NCBI GenBank assembly: GCA_009664345.1
Contig: CP043547.1
Span: forward strand, 6,585,481 to 6,649,480
From: Planctomycetales bacterium 10988
Lineage (GTDB): Bacteria > Planctomycetota > Planctomycetia > Pirellulales > Pb10988
DNA length: 64,000 nucleotides
Reading direction: 5' to 3'
Of the stretch, positions 27,743 through 35,048 are shown one piece after another. The notes under the pieces were generated by a model. The model did no database searches. It was not told the origin of the DNA and saw only the letters and a list, made by a program, of their open reading frames with translations. Made by a program: the position numbers and the translations under genes. Position 1 is the first letter of the stretch. The number at the start of each line of letters is the position of its first letter.

Positions 27743-28682
27743 GGCTTTGTCTGAAAAGGTTAGGCGATGATTAACTTCAAGTAGCGTTGAATGATCGCCA
27801 GTTTGAGCATGCCGGCATAGTTGAGGGCGGTTTTCTCGAAGCGTGCGAAGACGCGGCGGCATTCTTTCAGCCAGCCGATGACGCGCTCGATGAGGTTGCG
27901 GCAGCGGTATTGAGCGGGATCGAACTCGGCCGCTCGCCGGTTTCGCTCGCTCGATTTGGAGGGGATCACCGGAGTGATTCCCTGCGACTCCAGGAGCTCG
28001 TCGATCCAATCTGCTCGGTAGGCTTTATCGCCCGCCAGCCGCATCGGCCAGGCCAGCGGTTGGCCGCACGAGTCGATCAACTCCTCCTCGGCACGTTCGA
28101 GCAACGGCTCCAGCGCGGTGCTCTCATGGGCTTGTCCGGCAGTGAGATGGAAGGCCAGCGGATGTCCCTGCCCGTCGCACAGGAGGTGGATTTTCGTGGA
28201 AAAACCCCCGCGAGAACGGCCTAAGGCGTGGTCGCTTGGCTCGTGCGGGTCGCTTTTTTGCCGCCGCCTGCCGCACAGCGATGGGCTCGGACGGAGGTCC
28301 CGTCGACGCACCACAGTTCGCCCTCGATCGCCCCGGTATCGAGGTAGGCCGCTCGCAACCGATCGAGAATCTGGTCGAGCGTCCCGTCGGCATTCCAGGC
28401 ATTGAAGCGGTGATAAATCGTCTGCCACGGGCCGTACTCCGCGGGGAGGTCTCACCAAGGAGACCCGGTCCGCAAGACCCACAAAATGGCGTTGATCACC
28501 TGACGTCGATCCTTCGGCGGCCGCCCGGTCCGTTGGGGTTGGGGGAACAGATCGTGGATACATTCCCACTGATCGTCGGTCAGTTGATGGCGTGGCATAA
28601 GAACCTCCTTGGCGAAAGAAACGAGTTCCTTCCAGTCTGAGAAAGTGCGAACAGAGATGCAAGTACCTTTTCAGACAGAGCC
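27743..28682 (-). mobile_element. IS5-family insertion sequence (IS427-like), about 940 bp
   Basis: The element has near-perfect terminal inverted repeats: GGCTTTGTCTGAAAAGGT at the left (from 27743) and the complement of ACCTTTTCAGACAGAGCC at the right (to 28682), differing at one base. TA flanks both ends (27741-27742 and 28683-28684), consistent with target duplication of TA. It carries a two-frame transposase typical of the IS427/IS1031 groups. It is inserted between the terminator of the TolC-type gene and an A+T-rich orphan gene. Confidence 0.88.
27760..28598 (-). pseudogene. IS5-family DDE transposase, two frames joined at A6G, interrupted by an in-frame TGA
   Basis: The first frame starts at ATG 28598 behind a perfect AAGGAGG site (MPRHQLTDDQWECIHDLFPQ). 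After 48 codons it meets TGA at 28454-28452, where the family has Arg (RTGSPW-R-DLPAEYGPW): a one-base CGA to TGA change. Beyond it the frame continues intact (YGPWQTIYHRFNAW, then CVDGTS with the first catalytic Asp) to an A6G run at 28259-28253. There a -1 shift joins the second frame, which carries GDKAYRAD (second Asp) and NLIERVIGWLKE (Glu) and ends at 27760. The whole DDE triad survives, so only the nonsense codon, unless read through, inactivates the gene. Frameshifting on A-runs is normal for this group. Decay is therefore recent. Confidence 0.85.
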
Positions 28683-28783
28683 TAAGATCTTGGCCTGTTT
28701 TTACTCCAAATGTAGTGGCTCGCTAAGCGATGAGTTCCAAATAGAATTTAATTTATAATTTTATCTCTAGGGAAGAACTTAAA

Positions 28784-29440
28784 ATGAATGAAATGGAACA
28801 GCTTCGCAAGTGGGCTCGAATCTTTGGCATTCCTCCCGAAACGGTTTATGAGACCTCAGATTTGGTGGGTTTCTTTCGTTATTTTGCGCCCCACGGTGAT
28901 GGACTGGAGTTAGTGTTTGAGGAATATGAATTCGGGACCGATGTCATGGAGCGACTTCGAAGATGTTATAAAGCCGCTATTCCCACTACAGATGATTTAT
29001 ACTTTGTCCCATCTTCCACAATGTGCGATGAGAGGGAAGCTTTATATTTATTACAGATGCACTTTAAAGAACTCTCAACGATCGCAACCATCATGAATGA
29101 TCAAGAACTAGTTGATATTCTTTCCACCTTATCTTTCCGACAGGTAGAAAAATCTGCATTCTCTGCGGCTATTTCTTGTGATGACTGCCCTGATGTGTGG
29201 GTATTTGATCTGGTTGTAGATTATTCCACGACACTAATGCCTATGGATACCTCAATCCTACTGTTAGAGGATGCTATTTACTCGATGGCGAATGACAAAC
29301 TCCTTCAGCAATTTATCTTATGGCCACTTTACCAAGCATCCTCCTCACTAGAAGACCCCTATCATTCGTATTTCTTAGCTTGGTCGAGAGGAATTCGTTA
29401 TACGATCACCTCTTCTGATACTTGTTTATTTTGCATCTAA
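28784..29440 (+). CDS. Hypothetical protein, 218 aa, A+T-rich orphan
   Basis: The ATG at 28784 follows AGGGAAG at good spacing. I do not recognise a family. The predicted protein is acidic and mostly helical in appearance, without signal peptide or clear membrane segment. It has an N-terminal helical part (MNEMEQLRKWARIFGIPPET), several aromatic and acidic stretches (ELVFEEYEFG), and Cys pairs at SCDDCPD and, at the very end, CLFCI. Base composition is clearly more A+T-rich than that of the flanking core genes and it sits directly beside an insertion sequence, which suggests acquired DNA. Such small acidic orphans are often immunity proteins of toxin systems, but nothing here shows a toxin partner, so that remains a guess. 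Confidence 0.75.
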   Translation: MNEMEQLRKWARIFGIPPETVYETSDLVGFFRYFAPHGDGLELVFEEYEFGTDVMERLRRCYKAAIPTTDDLYFVPSSTMCDEREALYLLQMHFKELSTIATIMNDQELVDILSTLSFRQVEKSAFSAAISCDDCPDVWVFDLVVDYSTTLMPMDTSILLLEDAIYSMANDKLLQQFILWPLYQASSSLEDPYHSYFLAWSRGIRYTITSSDTCLFCI

Positions 29441-29483
29441 ACACCTCCCCATTGAAATCGGAGTGGAAGGGGTGAAAAGGTAG

Positions 29484-29541
29484 GGCCTGCCTCTACCGTT
29501 TGTTTATGAGAAACAAAAAACAAAAACCAAGAGGTCAGGCC
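29484..29541. repeat. Extended imperfect hairpin ahead of the IS630-like relic
   Basis: GGCCTGCCTCT (29484-29494) pairs with AGAGGTCAGGCC (29530-29541) with one bulge, and inside it TTTGTTT (29499-29505) pairs perfectly with AAACAAA (29511-29517). It ends at the base before the ATG of the transposase relic, so it may be the remnant of an element end or a structured leader. Confidence 0.5.
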
Positions 29542-29804
29542 ATGAATCCGATTCTTCAATTTATTCAATTCTCCACCGAGCAACGCAAACACTTGCTGAA
29601 CGTTTATCGCTCCGGGACGGACCCTCGAATGTCTCGGCGAGCCCATGTCTTGCTCCTCTTCGCAGACGGTTGGACATGGCAACAGATTCGAAAAGCGCTT
29701 TTTTGTAGTAACGATCTGATCGGACTCGGCGACGGTTTCACCATGGCGGAATCTCCGCAGTGTTGCAACGCTCGGACGCTTTGCCCGCTATTATCAAGAC
29801 ATGA
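29542..29804 (+). pseudogene. IS630-like transposase relic (N-terminal HTH part, frameshifted and truncated)
   Basis: From the ATG at 29542 the reading frame gives MNPILQFIQFSTEQRKHLLN, then SGTDPRMSRRAHVLLLFADG and WTWQQIRKAL, which is the helix-turn-helix opening of IS630-family transposases. Near 29719 one base appears to be lost: continuing in the next frame gives RTRRRFHHGGISAVLQRSD, the expected continuation, ending at TGA 29802-29804. The DDE catalytic domain is absent. The uninterrupted frame beyond the shift reads as non-protein-like sequence to 29991. I see no intact inverted repeats apart from the hairpin just upstream. Confidence 0.7.
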
Positions 29805-30288
29805 AAAATACCTTTGCCAAAGTTGGATAAACTTCACTCCGCTTATGGGGAGGAGTTATTTAGAGCCAACGACAAGAACTATTCTTTCTCAAAATAAACA
29901 ACGAGCAGCCGCTGTTCCTGAGCGAGTTGTTCTTGAAATGCTCACAAAATGTGAACCTCCCTCTTGGGCTGAGGCACATCATCTAGAATGAGTCTTTTAG
30001 AGCTTTTCTCCTCTCAATCAAACGTTTAAGCTCTTCCTACAGGCAAATACTCTCTTCAAGCCGCCAATTGCCTGCCTCACCACAACTTTCCCACCTCTGC
30101 ACCTGTTCAAATCCAAATGAATCCCTATATTATTGAGTTCGGGGGGTCACTCGATTTGTTCATGATTCACAAGATACGAAATTTCACATAGAATCGTTGA
30201 TCAGAAGTTCCTTAAAACTCACTTTTACAAGTTATAATTCTTTTCTTTAAGTTAATGTTTGGACTCGGCAGGTCAGAGGATTGTAGGA

Positions 30289-32226
30289 ATGTCAGATTCT
30301 AATAAAAAAGGTACTTCTCAATCAGCTGATTCTCAAGATCTTAAATCTTCAAGTTCAAAGATTGGGTTGACGGGCAAAGCTTTTCCAACTCTTTTATTGA
30401 CCTGGCACAGTAGTGCTCCAACAAGTGTTAAATCAATTACAGAGTTTCCTTTAAATACAGAAGAGCAGACGGCATGGTGTCATCATCTCCAAACCCGTCG
30501 CTCTGCAAGGCTCCCTGATCCTTGGCAAAATCCCCCGACTTCTCCGTTATTGTGGGCTTGGCCAGTAGAAGGGGATTGGCTAAAAAACTCAGAAGAAACA
30601 GGAAAAGAACTTCAGTCTATTTTGAGTTACCCTGATACCGCTCAACTATTGGCGGAACAACTCCATAATAAAGAATGGAAGCTTTTTCTTAGTACCAAGG
30701 CAGTAGCGACCCATTTTAAACAACCTTTACTTCGGGCGTACCAAGCCTTGGCACTTGCTTACCATCTACCTGAATTGTGTGGTAAAATAAATAGTGTCTT
30801 TTGGTGGCAACTATTTGGAAATTTAATCGCTTTTGTTCAACTCGCGGAAGATCAAACTTTACAACAACGGCATCCCCTCGCGCATCAATTACTCGCAGGC
30901 GAACTCCCCTTAGTTATTGCCTATCTGTTTCCTGAAATTAAAAATTGTCGCGATTTATTAAACAACCTAGATAAAGTTTTTGACACGCGCGGAACGGATG
31001 TTTTACTGGATGGAAGTGGATTACCACATGGGCAATTTTATCACTTCCATCGAGGGTTGTTAGCTTGTTGGACCCGCTCGCGATATTTAGATGAAGGGAC
31101 TGGCCGCAAAAGTTGGAATGCCTCGGCTGCTGATCAGTATCAATTGATGGTCCGAGAGATGTTACGCTGGAGTCGGGCAGATGGACATCCAATCCTAGGA
31201 AAGTCAAAGAAAGAAAAATACGCACGCGATTGGATTAAATACACATTGGATATAACCGCGAATGATGAAGATCGAGCTATTGCGAATCTTCATTTTGGTG
31301 GTTCGGATGTTGCACCTACTCGACACCGTTCGAAGAAACCTCGATCTGAAGCTTTTAATCATTCCGAATGGGCCGGCTTAACCTTGATGCGAGGTGATTG
31401 GAATCGATCAAGCGTTTTATTTGCTTTAAACTATCATCAATCAACCTTTCGTACTGAATTTATTTGGGGACATCAATCTTTCTGGCAGGGTGAGGAAGTT
31501 TTAACTCTCTCTATTGAAGGGAAAGAATTAAGCCCTCAGACCGAGTGGGAACCAACTTGTTGGTATGAAGACGAAGAAGTTCAATATCTAGAAATTGAAG
31601 CTCCGTTTAGTGAAACGATTCGTGTTCAACGTCAGTTTGTGTTCGCTCCGAAAGATGGATTTCTTCTGATGGGCGATGCGATTTTAAGTGAAGAGGTGGG
31701 AAAGTTTCATTACAAAAGGGTCTGGCCGATTAGCTCCGGAGTCGTCGTCAACTTTTCTTCACAACATCAAGATTTTCAACTATCCGGCGCTCAACGTCAG
31801 GCTAGAGTTTTACCTCTTGGTATTCCAGAATGGAAAAGTGACCGAACGAAAAAAGGAACGGTTCATGTCGATGAAAAGAAACTTGAGTTAACTTATGAAA
31901 CCGAGTCATCCCGTTTTTTTCTACCGATCTGGTTTGATTATTCGCAAACAAGAATCCAGGTACCGCTTACTTGGCGAAAACTGACCGTAGCAGAATCCCT
32001 CCAAGTTGTAGGAGAGGATACCGCGGTAGGGTATCGAATCCAGATTGGAAAAAAACAATGGTTACTCTATCGTTCCTTGATTAATTCCATTCCACGAACC
32101 GTACTCGGTCAGCATTTAGAAAACGAATTTTTAGTTGCTCGGTTTTCTAAAAAAGGAACCACCGAAACGATTGTTGAAATTGAAGCCAACAAAGAGGAGG
32201 ATGAAGTTGACGATTCCGAAGAATAA
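30289..32226 (+). CDS. Large protein of unknown function, possibly helical-toroid plus beta-sandwich
   Basis: A 645-residue protein without an obvious signal peptide. The ATG at 30289 is preceded by AGAGG at 9 bases; an upstream TTG at 30259 is less likely. Residues 1-30 are Ser/Lys-rich and look disordered. Residues 60-350 are helical with many Trp and His (for example DGSGLPHGQFYHFHRGLLAC). Residues 360-640 are beta-rich (SEWAGLTLMRGDWNRSSVLF, later QRQFVFAPKDGFLLMGDA). The order of a helical barrel and then a beta-sandwich is that of heparinase II/III and related lyases, but the typical His-rich active-site motif of that family is not evident, so I do not assign it. The acidic tail is EEDEVDDSEE. 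Codon use is A+T-rich compared with the rest of the window. YggS follows 64 bases on. Confidence 0.82.
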   Translation: MSDSNKKGTSQSADSQDLKSSSSKIGLTGKAFPTLLLTWHSSAPTSVKSITEFPLNTEEQTAWCHHLQTRRSARLPDPWQNPPTSPLLWAWPVEGDWLKNSEETGKELQSILSYPDTAQLLAEQLHNKEWKLFLSTKAVATHFKQPLLRAYQALALAYHLPELCGKINSVFWWQLFGNLIAFVQLAEDQTLQQRHPLAHQLLAGELPLVIAYLFPEIKNCRDLLNNLDKVFDTRGTDVLLDGSGLPHGQFYHFHRGLLACWTRSRYLDEGTGRKSWNASAADQYQLMVREMLRWSRADGHPILGKSKKEKYARDWIKYTLDITANDEDRAIANLHFGGSDVAPTRHRSKKPRSEAFNHSEWAGLTLMRGDWNRSSVLFALNYHQSTFRTEFIWGHQSFWQGEEVLTLSIEGKELSPQTEWEPTCWYEDEEVQYLEIEAPFSETIRVQRQFVFAPKDGFLLMGDAILSEEVGKFHYKRVWPISSGVVVNFSSQHQDFQLSGAQRQARVLPLGIPEWKSDRTKKGTVHVDEKKLELTYETESSRFFLPIWFDYSQTRIQVPLTWRKLTVAESLQVVGEDTAVGYRIQIGKKQWLLYRSLINSIPRTVLGQHLENEFLVARFSKKGTTETIVEIEANKEEDEVDDSEE

Positions 32227-32290
32227 TATATTTACGTTTTTGAAACATTCTTAACAAACCATTTTGACTCTTAATGAGAGTGTAATTTCA

Positions 32291-33004
32291 ATGTCTCAAC
32301 TCTCAGAAAAAATTGCAAATAATGTTGCTGCCATTCGTGAACGGATTGTGGACGCTGCCAAGCGAAGTGGAAGAAACGCGGATGAAGTCACCTTGGTCGC
32401 TATTACAAAATATGTTGGATTAGAAGAAACAAAGGCACTTATTGATGCCGGATGCTTGCAGCTAGGGGAAAGTCGTCCTCAATCTCTATGGGAAAAAGCA
32501 GACGCTTTTAGTGACAACTCGGTTCATTGGCATCTAATCGGTCATTTACAAACAAATAAAATCAAGCGAACTCTTCCTTTGATTTCTACTCTTCATTCCG
32601 GTGATCGGATAAAGTTATTAAAAGCTTTAAACAAAGAGGCTGAGAGTGCCAATCTTTCTACTCCATCGCTTCCCATTTATTTAGAAGTTAACATTTCCGG
32701 GGATACAGAAAAGCACGGTTTTCAACCGGATGACTTAGAAAAACTACTGCCTGAAATTGCAAACTTTCACTCTCTTCAAGTGATCGGATTAATGGGAATG
32801 GCTGCTCGGCAAGGTGGAATCGAGATTGCCAGAAAAAACTTTGAATCCCTGCGACTGTTACGTGACCGGTTGTTAACAAACTTGCCGGAGAATGTTGATC
32901 TTTCACAGCTTTCCATGGGGATGAGTGGAGACTTTGAGGTGGCTATTGAAGAGGGCTCGACGGCGGTTCGGATTGGATCGTCACTTTTTGAAGGTTGTTC
33001 CTAA
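32291..33004 (+). CDS. yggS: YggS/PLPBP family pyridoxal-phosphate homeostasis protein
   Basis: A 237-residue cytoplasmic protein of the alanine-racemase-like TIM-barrel fold. Lys40 in LVAITKYVG is the pyridoxal-phosphate-binding lysine. Other family signatures are GESRPQSLWEKA, WHLIGHLQTNKIKRTL, EVNISGDTEKHGF, GLMGMAA and the phosphate-binding LSMGMSGDFEVAIEEGSTAVRIGSSLF. The protein binds the cofactor and balances its supply rather than catalysing a known reaction. The ATG at 32291 has a weak ribosome site (GAGAG). The next gene, 52 bases on, is YggU-like; in enterobacteria yggS, yggT and yggU are neighbours, and here yggT is absent. Confidence 0.95.
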   Translation: MSQLSEKIANNVAAIRERIVDAAKRSGRNADEVTLVAITKYVGLEETKALIDAGCLQLGESRPQSLWEKADAFSDNSVHWHLIGHLQTNKIKRTLPLISTLHSGDRIKLLKALNKEAESANLSTPSLPIYLEVNISGDTEKHGFQPDDLEKLLPEIANFHSLQVIGLMGMAARQGGIEIARKNFESLRLLRDRLLTNLPENVDLSQLSMGMSGDFEVAIEEGSTAVRIGSSLFEGCS

Positions 33005-33056
33005 CTGTTCACCATTGGCTCGGAATTTATTGTTCTTATTCAAGGGCTTAGCAGTA

Positions 33057-33368
33057 ATGAATGAGCGAGTAAAGCTAGAAACTCATCCGGAGGGACTTAC
33101 TTTTGTCGTGAAGGCAAATCCCGCTGCTCGACAAAATGGATTGCAAGGGATTCATCAGGGAATGTTAAAAGTCTCGGTTACTCAAGTTCCCGAAAAAGGG
33201 AAGGCCAATAAGGCGATTCTTCAAGTGCTGAGCAAATCACTTCGTCTTCGCAAGAGCCAGCTGGAACTTCTCAGCGGCCAAACGGCTTCTGAGAAACGTT
33301 TTTTAGTAAGAGAACTCGATGCAAATACACTGCAAGAGAAATTACAATCGGCTCTTGCCCCCTCATAG
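33057..33368 (+). CDS. yggU: DUF167/YggU family protein
   Basis: A 103-residue protein with the DUF167 core: FVVKANPAARQNGLQGIHQG, LKVSVTQVPEKGKANKAILQ and the C-terminal LRKSQLELLSGQTASEKRF. The family is small, conserved and of unknown biochemistry; the fold is a mixed alpha/beta sandwich with a basic groove. The ATG at 33057 is chosen over longer in-frame options because AAGGG lies 10 bases before it and family members start at this point. The gene lies 52 bases downstream of yggS and is probably co-transcribed. Confidence 0.92.
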   Translation: MNERVKLETHPEGLTFVVKANPAARQNGLQGIHQGMLKVSVTQVPEKGKANKAILQVLSKSLRLRKSQLELLSGQTASEKRFLVRELDANTLQEKLQSALAPS

Positions 33369-33717
33369 GGATGGTTTTTCTCCTTTCAAGCATTTCCCGC
33401 TACGACGGCGCCTTTCCTCCTCCTTCCTTTGATTACAATTGCTACTATCGTTTTTACGCCAAGATTTCGCCTTTTGGGGAATTGATAGAATCCGTTCTAC
33501 CCTCTGCTTCGTTTGCCACTATAACGAGGGTAGGACAGGTCCTTTTATTTAGAATTGGATGAAGATATCTCAAAAAGGAGAACCCACCGGGGATTGATGT
33601 TGTCCCACCTTTGGAATTTTGGCACAAAAACAGCAGAAACTTCGCCTTATGGTCTACTCTCATTCTCGAATAAACAGCTATTTAAAATAGACAACCTATA
33701 CGATTAAGGGATTACTT
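33369..33717. other. Intergenic, 349 bases, with a palindrome before the RND adaptor
   Basis: No gene is supported. CTATTT-A-AAATAG (33678-33690) is a perfect palindrome about 28 bases before the RND adaptor start and could be an operator or part of a promoter. Confidence 0.4.
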
Positions 33718-34995
33718 ATGAGTATTCAGAAAACTCTCTCCAACTTAGTCCTTTGGGGGCTGATTTTGGGGGGAGGGATCGGGCTCTTGTTATTTTTTGC
33801 GGGAGGCCAATGGGGTTTGCTGGGGGCCAGTCCTCCGGTTGTCCCGGTCGAAAAACCCGAACTCGAGATTCCGGTTTCCGTGATGGCGGCGAAAGAGGAA
33901 TTGCTAGAGATCACTTATCCCTGCGCTGGGATGCTGAAGCCGTTTGAGCAACATCGCTTAGGTTTCGAAATGGGAGGAAGGATCGTCGGCTTCAATGCAA
34001 AAGACGATGATTCTCATCTCGATGAAGGCGATCGGGTGAAAGCGGGACAGATTGTCGCGAGGTTGGACAATGCGTTACTGGTTGCCTTGCGAGATGAGGC
34101 GGCTGCCAAGTTGGAGCTTGCCCAGAGTAATCACCGCCGAGCTGAGGAAATGTATCGCAAGCAGTCGAAGATCATCTCCGATCGTGACTATGAAGATGCT
34201 GTCCATGCTTTGAAGATTGCAAAAGTTCAACTCGACCAAGCTGAAACCAATCTCGATCATTCCTTTCTACGTGCTCCGGTCGATGGGATCATTTCGAAGA
34301 GGTATCACAATCCCGGTACCACGGTGGCTGCTTTCGCCCCAGTGGTTGAAGTTCTCGAACTCGATCGCATGCTGCTCAAAATTGGTGTGCCCGAAAGTCG
34401 CTACCAAGCCATTCGAGTAGATCAACCCGTTCATCTGCGTTTGGTGGGAACGGACCTTTTTGGACAACCACTTCCTTCTCTAGACGGGAAAGTTTATCGA
34501 GTGGGAGAAACCGCGGAAGAGATGACCGGACTCTTTGAAATAGAGGTTCTTCTCAAAGCTCAAGACCTTCTGACTTCCTCGGAGAATTCCAACAATCCTG
34601 AATGGGAAATGCTGACGCCTACGACCATCAAGCTGCGGCCGGGGTTGATTGCCCGAGCGGAGATCGTCTTGGAGCAACGGCAGGGGTTTCGCTTTCCGGC
34701 AGATATTATCGTTCACCGTCAGAATCAGGATGGCATTTTTTATCTAGAGGATAGCCGGGCAAAATTCTACCCCATTCCTAAAAAGATCGAGCAGAAAACC
34801 GATGTGATCTTGCCTTCGCTCCCTTCTCATGCTCGGAAGGTCATCGTCGGGGGACAACATCGTCTTATCGAAGATAGCCTCGTTCAAGTGATTGAAACGA
34901 TCGAACCGGCGAAGGTTCCGCTGCCCACCTTGCCGGATGTTCCCCAAGATACACCAACACTCACCCAAGACGAGAAATCCGAAGCAACCCGCTAG
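33718..34995 (+). CDS. RND efflux periplasmic adaptor subunit (HlyD/MFP family)
   Basis: A 425-residue protein. An N-terminal membrane anchor (residues 10-30) is followed by a lipoyl half (about 60-105), a coiled-coil hairpin (about 118-165), and the second lipoyl half FLRAPVDGIISKRYHNPGTT. Beta-barrel and membrane-proximal domains follow, with GLIARAEIVLEQRQGFRFPA near 320. AAGGGA precedes the ATG at 33718. It is 53 bases upstream of the RND permease, so the two form an efflux pair. An outer-membrane channel gene is not attached; either the TolC-type protein at 25.1 kb or a distant one could serve. Confidence 0.93.
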   Translation: MSIQKTLSNLVLWGLILGGGIGLLLFFAGGQWGLLGASPPVVPVEKPELEIPVSVMAAKEELLEITYPCAGMLKPFEQHRLGFEMGGRIVGFNAKDDDSHLDEGDRVKAGQIVARLDNALLVALRDEAAAKLELAQSNHRRAEEMYRKQSKIISDRDYEDAVHALKIAKVQLDQAETNLDHSFLRAPVDGIISKRYHNPGTTVAAFAPVVEVLELDRMLLKIGVPESRYQAIRVDQPVHLRLVGTDLFGQPLPSLDGKVYRVGETAEEMTGLFEIEVLLKAQDLLTSSENSNNPEWEMLTPTTIKLRPGLIARAEIVLEQRQGFRFPADIIVHRQNQDGIFYLEDSRAKFYPIPKKIEQKTDVILPSLPSHARKVIVGGQHRLIEDSLVQVIETIEPAKVPLPTLPDVPQDTPTLTQDEKSEATR

Positions 34996-35048
34996 TTCTC
35001 TTCGCGGAAAACCTTCCACTTTCAGCAATTCTCCTCCAGAGAGATGAT

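Noticed and set aside
27787..28640. Plus-strand open frames across the insertion sequence
   Set aside because: They are antisense to the transposase, whose catalytic residues are all visible on the minus strand.
30090..30130. GTTCAAATCC, resembling a tRNA T-loop
   Set aside because: The flanking bases cannot form the T-stem, and no acceptor or anticodon stem was found around it.
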